From Clostridiales bacterium (lineage in GTDB: Bacteria; Bacillota; Clostridia; Lachnospirales; Lachnospiraceae): a DNA stretch of 64,000 bases. Below the pieces are notes generated by a model that made no database searches, was not told where the DNA came from, and saw only the letters and a list, made by a program, of their open reading frames with translations. Position 1 is the stretch's first letter. The number at the start of each line of letters is the position of its first letter. Shown one piece after another: positions 52,478 to 59,639 of the stretch. The stretch spans positions 62,001-126,000 of the forward strand of contig JAGZJZ010000007.1 in assembly GCA_018365455.1 (NCBI GenBank), written 5' to 3'. The position numbers were made by a program, and so were the translations under genes.

Positions 52478-54286
52478 TTGGAAAAGAGGACACAAAAGCG
52501 AATGGGAATCCTGATTGGTATCTTATTCATATATGCAGCGTGTTTTTTAGCATATACCTTGCAGGAAGAAAAACAGTATAAGAACATAGAAAACGACTTA
52601 AAAAGGGTTTCCTTTACTGGAGTTTATGAGAGCAATACGGATCCTATGCCGAAAGAATACAAGGAAGGTACTCTGATCGATGCCAATGAGAATAGTAAAG
52701 TAACATTAAAAGGGCATTTTGACCAGGAGCTAAAAGAGAGTCAGGGCCTGTTGTTCCGTATCCCGAATATCAGGGTGAAAATTTATAAGGATAATAAACA
52801 AATTTATTCTTTTGGAGAACCTGAAACTTATCCCCGGTTTTCAAGGTCACCTGGAAATACCTGGGATATCTTCCGCTCTCCGGGGATTAAGACCAGTGAC
52901 CAGATAAGAATTGAATTGGAGAATATTTATCCCAACAATGTGAAAACCGTATATCATCTTTTTATAGATCAGATATTGTCCGGAGACTCAGGAATTTTAT
53001 TTCATGCGATTTTTCCCAAAGTGGGGTTATCAGTATTCCTGGGGGGAGGAGTTTTCCTGTTAGGGTGCCTGCTGCTGATTATCTTATTTTTCCTTTGGGT
53101 TATGAAAACACCTTTTTCCAGAAAGCCGTTATATTTTTCCTTTTTTGCTATGATAAGCGGATTGTGGTTTTTTTTTGATTTTAAAATGATTTCGTTGATC
53201 ATTCCTTATAATGTATTTAATAATATATTGAGTATGATTTGCCTTTCAACAGTCATGCCGCTCTTTGGTATGTATATTATGGAATTTTTAAACAGTAAGA
53301 CAAGGATACCAATTATACTAAGCATTTATGTGCAGATCGGATTTACGTTTTATTATCTGATTTGTCAGGGAAGAGGTGTCCATGATGGATATGATTTGCT
53401 GAACCCGCTTTTAATCATTATGGGAATGAGCATAATTATTATCTACGGTTGTCTAGTTTTTGAAACTGTTTTCAATAAGAACACTGAGACAAAATTTCTG
53501 CTGCTGGTAAGCAGTATTCTACTGTTGTGTGGCTTTGATGTGGAACATTATTTTACGAATTTTACACCTACTTATACCATGACAAAAATATCCTATGGGG
53601 TCTTTATGCTGATTCAATTTTTTTATATGCTGCGCTGCCTCCAGATCAACATAAATGAAATTAAAAATGCAAGGAAACTGGAGGTAGAACTGGCACAAAA
53701 TCGGATTGCAATTGCGATCAGCCAAATCCAGCCTCATTTTCTGTATAATTCCTTAACGGCGATTAAACAGCTGTGTGTAATTGATCCTGGCAGGGCTGAG
53801 CAGGCGGTGGGAGACTTTGCCGGGTTTCTGCGGGAGAATCTGGATTCACTGTCCAGTTCGTCTCTAATATCCTTTCAGAAGGAGTTGAATCATATAAAAA
53901 ATTATCTGGCATTGGAACAACTGCGGTTTGGATGCCGGTTAAAGGTCCACTACGATATAGAGATATCTGACTTTCATTTACCCTCCTTGGCAATACAGCC
54001 ACTGGTGGAAAATGCTGTGCGGTATGGTGTGACAAAAAAGTCTGAGGGCGGCACCATAACAATTTCTACAAAGAATACCAGGGCAGGTATTTTGATTAAG
54101 GTAGCGGATGATGGAGCAGGATTTGATATGTACCATAAAAAAGAGGATGGACGTTCCCACATTGGAATCGAAAATGTAAAGAATAGATTAAAAGCACAGT
54201 GTAATGGCGAACTGACTCTGGAAAGCCAGTTGGGTAAGGGGACCGTGGTTACCATATTAATTAAGAAGAATGATGGCTCCTCGTAA
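52478..54286 (+). CDS. LytS-type sensor histidine kinase with 7TM region
   Basis: A 602-aa membrane kinase. One N-terminal helix (about 9-27) is followed by an extracellular domain (about 30-180), then seven hydrophobic helices (about 185-390), a His_kinase domain with the phosphoacceptor in QIQPHFLYNSL (about 410-420), and an ATPase domain ending KGTVVTILI. The layout resembles 7TMR-DISM receptors with an outer sensory domain. The start is TTG, 7 nt after AGGAGGGAGG. No LytTR or AraC-type response regulator gene is adjacent, so it is an orphan in this window. Ligand unknown. Confidence 0.9.
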   Translation: MEKRTQKRMGILIGILFIYAACFLAYTLQEEKQYKNIENDLKRVSFTGVYESNTDPMPKEYKEGTLIDANENSKVTLKGHFDQELKESQGLLFRIPNIRVKIYKDNKQIYSFGEPETYPRFSRSPGNTWDIFRSPGIKTSDQIRIELENIYPNNVKTVYHLFIDQILSGDSGILFHAIFPKVGLSVFLGGGVFLLGCLLLIILFFLWVMKTPFSRKPLYFSFFAMISGLWFFFDFKMISLIIPYNVFNNILSMICLSTVMPLFGMYIMEFLNSKTRIPIILSIYVQIGFTFYYLICQGRGVHDGYDLLNPLLIIMGMSIIIIYGCLVFETVFNKNTETKFLLLVSSILLLCGFDVEHYFTNFTPTYTMTKISYGVFMLIQFFYMLRCLQININEIKNARKLEVELAQNRIAIAISQIQPHFLYNSLTAIKQLCVIDPGRAEQAVGDFAGFLRENLDSLSSSSLISFQKELNHIKNYLALEQLRFGCRLKVHYDIEISDFHLPSLAIQPLVENAVRYGVTKKSEGGTITISTKNTRAGILIKVADDGAGFDMYHKKEDGRSHIGIENVKNRLKAQCNGELTLESQLGKGTVVTILIKKNDGSS

Positions 54287-54353
54287 CTTTGCAGTCATAA
54301 AAGTGAGAGACGAGGCATATAATGATACTAAAGTTAACCATAGGAGGCGCAAA

Positions 54354-54587
54354 ATGGCAAGAGGACCAAAAAAGAAATTAGATGATCAGATTCGGAGTGT
54401 GGACGAGCAGATAGCAAAGGTCAGTAGAAAACTGGACGAGTTACTGGCATTGAAAGAAAGCTTAGAACAGCAAAAACGGGAAGAAGAAGTAGGCAGACTT
54501 TATAATCTTATGGTAGAAAACGGGAAAACCCTGGATGAGATCGAACAGATTATTATTGCTTCCGCAGATACCCAGGAAATCGCATAA
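54354..54587 (+). CDS. Small coiled-coil protein
   Basis: A 77-aa, highly charged protein. Residues 1-10 are basic (MARGPKKKLD), then one long amphipathic helix (about 10-50) and a short second helix (TLDEIEQIIIAS). ATAGGAGGCG precedes the ATG, so translation is well supported. It resembles small coiled-coil DUF4315-like proteins of Clostridia, a weak match by eye. It follows the kinase gene by 67 bp. Function unknown. Confidence 0.72.
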   Translation: MARGPKKKLDDQIRSVDEQIAKVSRKLDELLALKESLEQQKREEEVGRLYNLMVENGKTLDEIEQIIIASADTQEIA

Positions 54588-54600
54588 AAGAAGCAAATAA

Positions 54601-54630
54601 AAAGACAGCCAAATCAGCTGTCTTTCTTTT
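54601..54630 (+). terminator. Terminator after the coiled-coil gene
   Basis: AAAGACAGC pairs with GCTGTCTTT, followed by CTTTTTCTT. Confidence 0.87.
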
Positions 54631-54639
54631 TCTTAAGTA

Positions 54640-55020
54640 TGTAATTACAATTCTAAAATTTTATCTGAAGTATCTAAATCATCATTTGTAAGCTGTCTTA
54701 ATTTTCATCTTAGGTAAAAAATGCAATCATTTGTAAGTTATCTTGCGTAATTGAAAATCAATTGTTATCTTAAGTTCTTGTAAAGTCATGTGTAAGTTAT
54801 CTTGTGTAGTTTCAATATAAATATTATATCTTAAGTATCTTATTAAATTATCATTCGTAGGTCATCTTATGTAATTTTAAAACAATCGTTAATCATAAGT
54901 ATACTATTATCATCTGTAAGTAATCTTGTGTGTTTCATCAGTATATACTGATGTTATCTTATGTACTTCATTAAATCTTACGTATTCTACCAAAACTTCC
55001 AAGTTTTATCATTTGTACTT
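54640..55020. repeat. Degenerate tandem repeat tract, about 60-nt unit
   Basis: Five imperfect copies of about 60 nt, each starting near ATCATTTGTAAGTTATCTTG and containing a second related motif TTATCTTAAGTATCTT. Divergence is high and the tract has no coding potential. It occupies the 680-bp gap between the coiled-coil and OB-like genes; the remaining 250 bp before 55267 show nothing beyond a GTGAGGT ribosome binding site. Confidence 0.7.
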
Positions 55021-55266
55021 TGCCTGTCTATAGAGATAAGCGGTCTTTGGTATTTTTAAAATTTATCATTCGTGACATGTATGCCTCGTATGTTTTGTAC
55101 TCTTATATAATAAAACAAAACGAGAAAAGAATCAAGAGGAAATTACGGGAATTTTGCAGAAATTTGAAATTTTCTGTGGGGAAAAGGAGATATGCATGCC
55201 GAATTTTGTTCTTCACAGGTAATTTTACACAGCATATAATAAATGTAAAAGAAGTGAGGTAGATTT

Positions 55267-55743
55267 ATGGATAATGCTAATTACGTTGCTGTATATGGTG
55301 TAATTCAGGATATAAGAATGTTTGGGAATGAATGCTGCCAGCAGATTGTATCGATTTTAACAGATAATGGAGTGGTCAATTTTATCATTTCACCAAATAC
55401 CTATGTGGTAAATGAAAGGAGATTGCGCAGAGGAATGAATGTAGCAGCATTTTATGATGCAAACCTTCCTGTGCCTTTAATCTATCCGCCACAGTATCAG
55501 GCTGTGATCATCACAGAGAGAAGACCCCAGGAAAATATTATGGTAGATTATTTTAATAATCGTCTGGAAGCGGTAAACAATTCCTTGAAATTAAATGTTG
55601 GACGTGGAACAGATGTAGTTACGCCAAACGGACAGCGGTTTACCTGTAATTTACAGAATCGACTGCTCATCGTGTTTTACGGAGCTACAACAAGAAGCAT
55701 TCCGCCACAGACCACGCCGAATAAAATTATCGTAATGTGTTGA
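55267..55743 (+). CDS. Uncharacterised small beta-rich protein
   Basis: A 158-aa soluble protein that I do not recognise. Alternating hydrophobic strands (YVAVYGVIQDIRMF, VVNFIISPNTYVV, YQAVIITER, RLLIVFYGAT) and a central RRLRRGMNVAAFYD suggest an OB-like or small beta-barrel fold. AAGTGAGGT precedes the ATG. It stands alone between a repeat tract and the spoIIM gene. Two Cys lie at the N-terminus (NECCQQ) and one at the very end. Function unknown. Confidence 0.75.
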   Translation: MDNANYVAVYGVIQDIRMFGNECCQQIVSILTDNGVVNFIISPNTYVVNERRLRRGMNVAAFYDANLPVPLIYPPQYQAVIITERRPQENIMVDYFNNRLEAVNNSLKLNVGRGTDVVTPNGQRFTCNLQNRLLIVFYGATTRSIPPQTTPNKIIVMC

Positions 55744-55814
55744 TTTGGCTTTTCTTGTTATGAGATGGACATTCCCGGCATAGAATAATAGTAAAAGGCC
55801 GGGAGTGTTTAAAG

Positions 55815-56408
55815 ATGAAAAAAATAGATTGGATAGGGAAGCATTTTTGGATATTTGCCGGAGTTTTCTTTCTGGGCTTTCTTGGGGGGATCCTCTGGAC
55901 AAATTTTGCCGGGGATGTTTATATTAATCAGACGGGAATACTCAGCAATTATTTTATCAGGCAATATAAATATATGGAGCTGGATCTGAATAGTTTCTTC
56001 TTTTTTGTGCTGGAAAGGAGATTAAAGTGGATTTTACTGCTGTGGTTATTGGGGTATACCGTTGCCGGACTGCCATGCATATTTATTTTTCTGCTATGGC
56101 TTGGGTATTCAGCTGGGGTTGTAATCACATTATCAGTATTGAAAATAGGCATGTTTGGGATATTGTTTTTTATCGCGTCAATCCTGCCTCAATGTCTGTT
56201 TTATATTCCGGCCCTCTTAGTATTTTTGAAATCGGTTTATGAAAAAGCAATCAAGAGGTTTCAAAATAAGAGCCATAATCGAAATGTAACCTTTGAATGG
56301 AATTATGTTCTGCTGCTAGTAGGTACACTGGGGGTTATGTTATTGGGCATATTCACGGAAAGTTATATAAATCCCTGGATTGTAAGGCAGATTTTGAAGA
56401 TTTATTGA
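55815..56408 (+). CDS. spoIIM: Stage II sporulation protein M
   Basis: A 197-aa membrane protein of the SpoIIM family, part of the SpoIIDMP complex that dissolves septal peptidoglycan during engulfment of the forespore. Helices are visible at about 13-30, 68-90, 92-120, 122-143 and 166-185; the family core is LGYSAGVVITLS and the sequence follows the usual topology. The start codon is preceded by CGGGAGTG. The neighbour xerD is the normal partner in Clostridia, and the presence of SpoIIM indicates a spore former. Confidence 0.88.
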   Translation: MKKIDWIGKHFWIFAGVFFLGFLGGILWTNFAGDVYINQTGILSNYFIRQYKYMELDLNSFFFFVLERRLKWILLLWLLGYTVAGLPCIFIFLLWLGYSAGVVITLSVLKIGMFGILFFIASILPQCLFYIPALLVFLKSVYEKAIKRFQNKSHNRNVTFEWNYVLLLVGTLGVMLLGIFTESYINPWIVRQILKIY

Positions 56409-56425
56409 AAATAAAAGGAAATATT

Positions 56426-56503
56426 ATGGCGAATTTTTACCATATGTGGTACATAGCAAAAGAGGGAAAGCGATATCTGGTATTTTGGGGTCTATTGCTG
56501 TAA
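56426..56503 (+). CDS. Possible 25-aa microprotein
   Basis: A short open frame beginning MANFYHMWYIAKEG and ending in a hydrophobic YLVFWGLLL, with AAAAGGA 7 nt upstream. It lies between spoIIM and xerD. Supported only by its ribosome binding site and composition; it may be chance. Confidence 0.3.
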   Translation: MANFYHMWYIAKEGKRYLVFWGLLL

Positions 56504-56532
56504 TTTTAGGTATTTTTGTGTAAAAAAACTAT

Positions 56533-56561
56533 TTGATTTTATGCAGGAATATTATTATAAT
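56533..56561 (+). promoter_or_regulatory. Promoter of xerD
   Basis: TTGATT (56533-56538), 17 bp, TATAAT (56556-56561). Confidence 0.65.
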
Positions 56562-56587
56562 GTTAACATAATATTAGCTGCGGGGAG

Positions 56588-56616
56588 ATCAAGGGACACG
56601 CGTAACCTTGATTTTT
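56588..56616 (+). terminator. Terminator-like hairpin in the xerD leader
   Basis: ATCAAGG pairs with CCTTGAT across an 11-nt loop and is followed by TTTTT. It lies after the xerD promoter, so it may attenuate xerD rather than end spoIIM. Confidence 0.55.
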
Positions 56617-56654
56617 CTTATCTTTTTAGAATAATTCCGTTAGGAGCTGTTGAC

Positions 56655-57539
56655 ATGACACAAGATATACCACAATTTCTTACTTATTTAATACAAATTA
56701 AAAATGCATCGAACAGTACAGTGATGTCTTATCAAAGAGATTTAAAAAAGCTATTTGCTTTTTTGGATGAAAAGGGTGTGAATGAACCGGAGCAGGTGAC
56801 TTCGACTAATTTAAATTCCTATGTACTGCATTTGGAGAAGCAGGGGTTATCCACTGCAACAGTGTCCAGGAATATTGCATCGATGAAAGCATTTTTTCAT
56901 TACATGTTCGGATTACATAAAGTTGAAAAAGATCCTACGGAAGTGATAAAGGCTCCCCACATAGACAAAAAAGCTCCGGAAGTGCTCACGATGGAAGAGG
57001 TAGTACTTCTTCTGGAACAGCCCGGCAGGGCAACGCCAAAAGAAATTCGGGACAAGGCTATGCTGGAACTGCTGTACGCAACCGGTATGAGAGTATCAGA
57101 GCTGATATCCCTGCGGGTACAGGATATGAATCTGAATATGGATTATGTGCTATGCAAAGAAGGAGATAAAGAACGGTTTATTCCCTTTGGGAAAGCAGCA
57201 GAAGCAGCACTGAAGAAATATTTGTCCGAAAGCCGGGCAGCATTATTAAAAGACAGTGAAAGCGAATGCTTATTCGTGAATTGTTCCGGGAAACCCATGA
57301 GCAGACAGGGTTTTTGGAAACTGATTAAACAGTATACCACCAAAGCAAACATTACAAAGGATATTACGCCTCATACACTGCGCCACTCATTTGCACTCCA
57401 TCTGGTACAAAACGGTGCGGACTTAAGGGCAGTGCAGGAAATGCTGGGACACTCTGATATTTCTACAACCCAGATGTATGTGAATATGAATGCAAACAGG
57501 GTCAAAGAGGTATATGCCAAAGCACATCCGAGAGGATAA
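56655..57539 (+). CDS. xerD: Site-specific tyrosine recombinase XerD
   Basis: A 294-aa recombinase that resolves chromosome dimers at dif. The N-terminal SAM-like DNA-binding domain (about 1-90) is followed by the catalytic domain with Arg in ATGMRVSEL (about 150), HTLRHSFA (about 245), LGHSDISTT and the nucleophile Tyr in TQMYVNM. The ATG at 56655 is preceded by TAGGAG; in-frame sequence upstream is outside the family. Its promoter and a terminator-like hairpin lie in the 95-bp leader. Confidence 0.95.
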   Translation: MTQDIPQFLTYLIQIKNASNSTVMSYQRDLKKLFAFLDEKGVNEPEQVTSTNLNSYVLHLEKQGLSTATVSRNIASMKAFFHYMFGLHKVEKDPTEVIKAPHIDKKAPEVLTMEEVVLLLEQPGRATPKEIRDKAMLELLYATGMRVSELISLRVQDMNLNMDYVLCKEGDKERFIPFGKAAEAALKKYLSESRAALLKDSESECLFVNCSGKPMSRQGFWKLIKQYTTKANITKDITPHTLRHSFALHLVQNGADLRAVQEMLGHSDISTTQMYVNMNANRVKEVYAKAHPRG

Positions 57540-57562
57540 GAATAAATAGGATCAATATAAAT

Positions 57563-57606
57563 AACCGGATACGCCAGAATGAATATTTCTGGCGTATCCG
57601 GTTTTT
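57563..57606 (+). terminator. Intrinsic terminator after xerD
   Basis: AACCGGATACGCCAGAA pairs perfectly with TTCTGGCGTATCCGGTT and is followed by TTTT. Confidence 0.92.
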
Positions 57607-57630
57607 AGTTGCACTATGCGGTATAATTGC

Positions 57631-57735
57631 TCCGAATTCAGGTTATGCAGTACGCTTGTCGCCCTTCATCCCGGACAAATCTCCCACAAAGTGTGACGCA
57701 CATCTGCCACAAAACAATTTTCAAACACGCTCTAG
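57631..57735 (-). repeat. Palindromic element, half copy C
   Basis: The reverse complement starts TAGAGCGTGTTTGAAAATTG and runs to CATAACCTGAATTCGG, matching the left half of copy B and then stopping at the centre of symmetry. Its outer end supplies the TAG stop codon of the DAHP synthase gene. Confidence 0.75.
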
Positions 57736-58766
57736 CACATCTCATGAATCTGATAAATCAGATCTTCTGATTCCTGCCATCCAAGGCAGGGGTCAGTGAT
57801 GGACTTGCCATAGATATGATTTGCCGTGCCGATTTTCTGGCAACCAGGTTCAATATAACTTTCAACCATGACGCCTTTAATCATTTCTTTCATGCGGGGA
57901 TTTACACTGCGGCTATGCAATACTTCTTTTACAATACGAACCTGTTCCCCATACTGCTTACCGGAATTGGAATGGTTTGCATCGATAATTGCAGCCGGGT
58001 TTTTTAAATCTCTTGCATCATACATTTCCAACAGCAGATTTAAATCCTCATAGTGATAATTTGGCAGGTTGTTACCGTGTTTGTTTACTGCACCCCGGAG
58101 AATAACATGTGCCAGATCATTACCTGTTGTTTTAACTTCCCAGCCGCGGTAGCTGAAGCTGTGTGAACACTGGGCTGCGACTACAGAATTTAACATTACG
58201 GAAAAATCACCGCTTGTTGGGTTCTTCATGCCTGCGGGTACATCCATACCACTTACTGTCAGACGATGCTGCTGATCCTCTACGGAACGTGCACCAATGG
58301 CAACATAGGAGAGCAGATCGGAGAGATATCGGTAGTTTTCCGGATACAGCATTTCATCAGCTGCGGTAAGTCCCGTTTCATCAATTGCACGGATATGTAA
58401 TTTACGGATGGCGATTAGTCCGGCTAATAAATCGGGTTTTTTCTCGGGATCCGGCTGATGTACCATTCCTTTATAGCCTTCACCGGTCGTTCTTGGTTTA
58501 TTCGTATAAATACGTGGAATTAAAATAATCTTATCTGAAACTTTATCCTGAACCTTTGCCAGGCGGTTAATATAGTCACAGACAGCATCTTCGTTATCAG
58601 CGGAACAGGGTCCGATGATTACAAGAAATTTATCAGATGCCCCGGTAAATACGTCACGAATCATTGCGTCTCTTTTTTGTTTTACATTTGCTGCATAATC
58701 AGATAATGGATATTCTGTACGGATTTCTTCCGGTGTCGGAAGTTTTTTGATAAATTCAAAGCTCAT
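57732..58766 (-). CDS. aroF: 3-deoxy-7-phosphoheptulonate synthase, class I
   Basis: A 344-aa DAHP synthase that condenses phosphoenolpyruvate and erythrose 4-phosphate, the first step of the shikimate pathway. It has the class I alpha signature: GPCSADNEDA (about 52-61), PRIYTNKPRTTGEGYKGM, GARSVEDQQHR and the C-terminal DANHSNSGKQ. AGGAGGAAA precedes the ATG. The gene sits between two copies of the palindromic element (57631-57735 and 58783-58945), and its stop TAG is the first triplet of the element. Feedback specificity cannot be told. Symbol used generically for the class. Confidence 0.96.
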   Translation of the reverse strand: MSFEFIKKLPTPEEIRTEYPLSDYAANVKQKRDAMIRDVFTGASDKFLVIIGPCSADNEDAVCDYINRLAKVQDKVSDKIILIPRIYTNKPRTTGEGYKGMVHQPDPEKKPDLLAGLIAIRKLHIRAIDETGLTAADEMLYPENYRYLSDLLSYVAIGARSVEDQQHRLTVSGMDVPAGMKNPTSGDFSVMLNSVVAAQCSHSFSYRGWEVKTTGNDLAHVILRGAVNKHGNNLPNYHYEDLNLLLEMYDARDLKNPAAIIDANHSNSGKQYGEQVRIVKEVLHSRSVNPRMKEMIKGVMVESYIEPGCQKIGTANHIYGKSITDPCLGWQESEDLIYQIHEMC

Positions 58767-58782
58767 AATTTCCTCCTCTTTC

Positions 58783-58945
58783 CCTGGGTGTTTGAAAATT
58801 GTTTTCTGGCAGATGTGTGTTCCGGCTTGTGGAAATTTGTTCCGGATTCAGGGCACATAGCGGACTATGTAACCTGAATTCGGGATCATTATGCCGCAAG
58901 CTGGGGCGTACAGATGTCGGGAATGAATTTCCAAATACTCCTGGG
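58783..58945. repeat. Dispersed palindromic MITE-like element, copy B
   Basis: A full 163-bp copy. The left arm begins CCTGGGTGTTTGAAAATTG, the right arm ends TTTCCAAATACTCCTGGGG as an imperfect inverted repeat, and the centre is CACATAG-CGGA-CTATGTAA. Inner segments GGCAGATGTGTGTTCC and CAAGCTGGGGCGTACAGATG pair with each other and match copy A. It lies 16 bp upstream of the aroF start. Confidence 0.78.
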
Positions 58946-58989
58946 GACTGGTATATCATTGGTTATGTACATTGGGCGGATTTGAGCAT

Positions 58990-59003
58990 TAAAACAAGCT
59001 CTA
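58990..59003 (-). repeat. Possible element end fragment (copy G)
   Basis: The reverse complement CTAGAGCTTGTTTT resembles the element end CTAGAGCGTGTTTG. Too short to be sure. Confidence 0.3.
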
Positions 59004-59165
59004 GCGCTCCGCCGATCCAAAAACGGTCTAAAAACAGTTCCATTATAATACATCTATCATAAAAATTCTAGATATTTCTTGTAAAATCAGGTTTAACTTT
59101 ATTTTCGCATGTGATATGATGGTAAGCGTAAGAAAATAGGAATACATGGCAAGGGAGTGAGGAAG

Positions 59166-59624
59166 ATGGCAGAAAAGAAAAAACCCTATTTTCCAATGTT
59201 TGTGGATTTGTCCGATAAGAAAGTGGTAGTTGTAGGTGCAGGTACCATAGCGAAACGGAGAATCCGTTCCCTTATTGAATTCACAAACCACTTGGTGGTA
59301 ATCGCCCCGGAAGTAAATCCGGAACTGCAGGAACTGGAGCATAACGGCGTGATTGGGATCCTCAGGAAAAATTATGAGCGGGAAGATATTTATGGGGCAG
59401 ATATTGTGATCGCTGCCACGAATGATCATAAAACAAATGATGATATCTACAGTGTCTGTAAATGTATGGGGATCACAGTCAATGTATGCAGCGACAAAAA
59501 TAAGTGCGATTTTTATTTCCCGGGAATAGCCAGGAAAGAACAAATTGTAGTAGGGGTTACGGCAACCGGAACAGACCACAGGAAAGCAAAGGACGTGGTA
59601 GAAAAAGTGAGGCAGATCTTATAG
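59166..59624 (+). CDS. Precorrin-2 dehydrogenase / sirohydrochlorin-type synthase (Met8-like)
   Basis: A 152-aa protein corresponding to the N-terminal half of CysG. The Rossmann motif VVVGAGTIAKRRI (about 17-29) binds NAD, and CSDKNKCDFYFPGIARKEQI (about 105-125) is typical. It oxidises precorrin-2 to sirohydrochlorin, a step to siroheme, the cofactor of AsrC in this window. The uroporphyrinogen methyltransferase and ferrochelatase domains are absent. The ATG at 59166 follows GGGAGTGAGG. The MutS-like gene starts 16 bp later. Confidence 0.9.
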   Translation: MAEKKKPYFPMFVDLSDKKVVVVGAGTIAKRRIRSLIEFTNHLVVIAPEVNPELQELEHNGVIGILRKNYEREDIYGADIVIAATNDHKTNDDIYSVCKCMGITVNVCSDKNKCDFYFPGIARKEQIVVGVTATGTDHRKAKDVVEKVRQIL

Positions 59625-59639
59625 CTGGAGAGGAGCAAG

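Noticed and set aside
54640..55020. Possible CRISPR array in the repeat tract
   Set aside because: Units are diverged along their whole length, there are no invariant repeats separated by unique spacers and no cas genes are present.
55020..55262. An 80-codon open frame ending just before the 55267 gene
   Set aside because: It starts inside the repeat tract, lacks a ribosome binding site and has the basic, low-complexity composition of translated AT-rich non-coding DNA.
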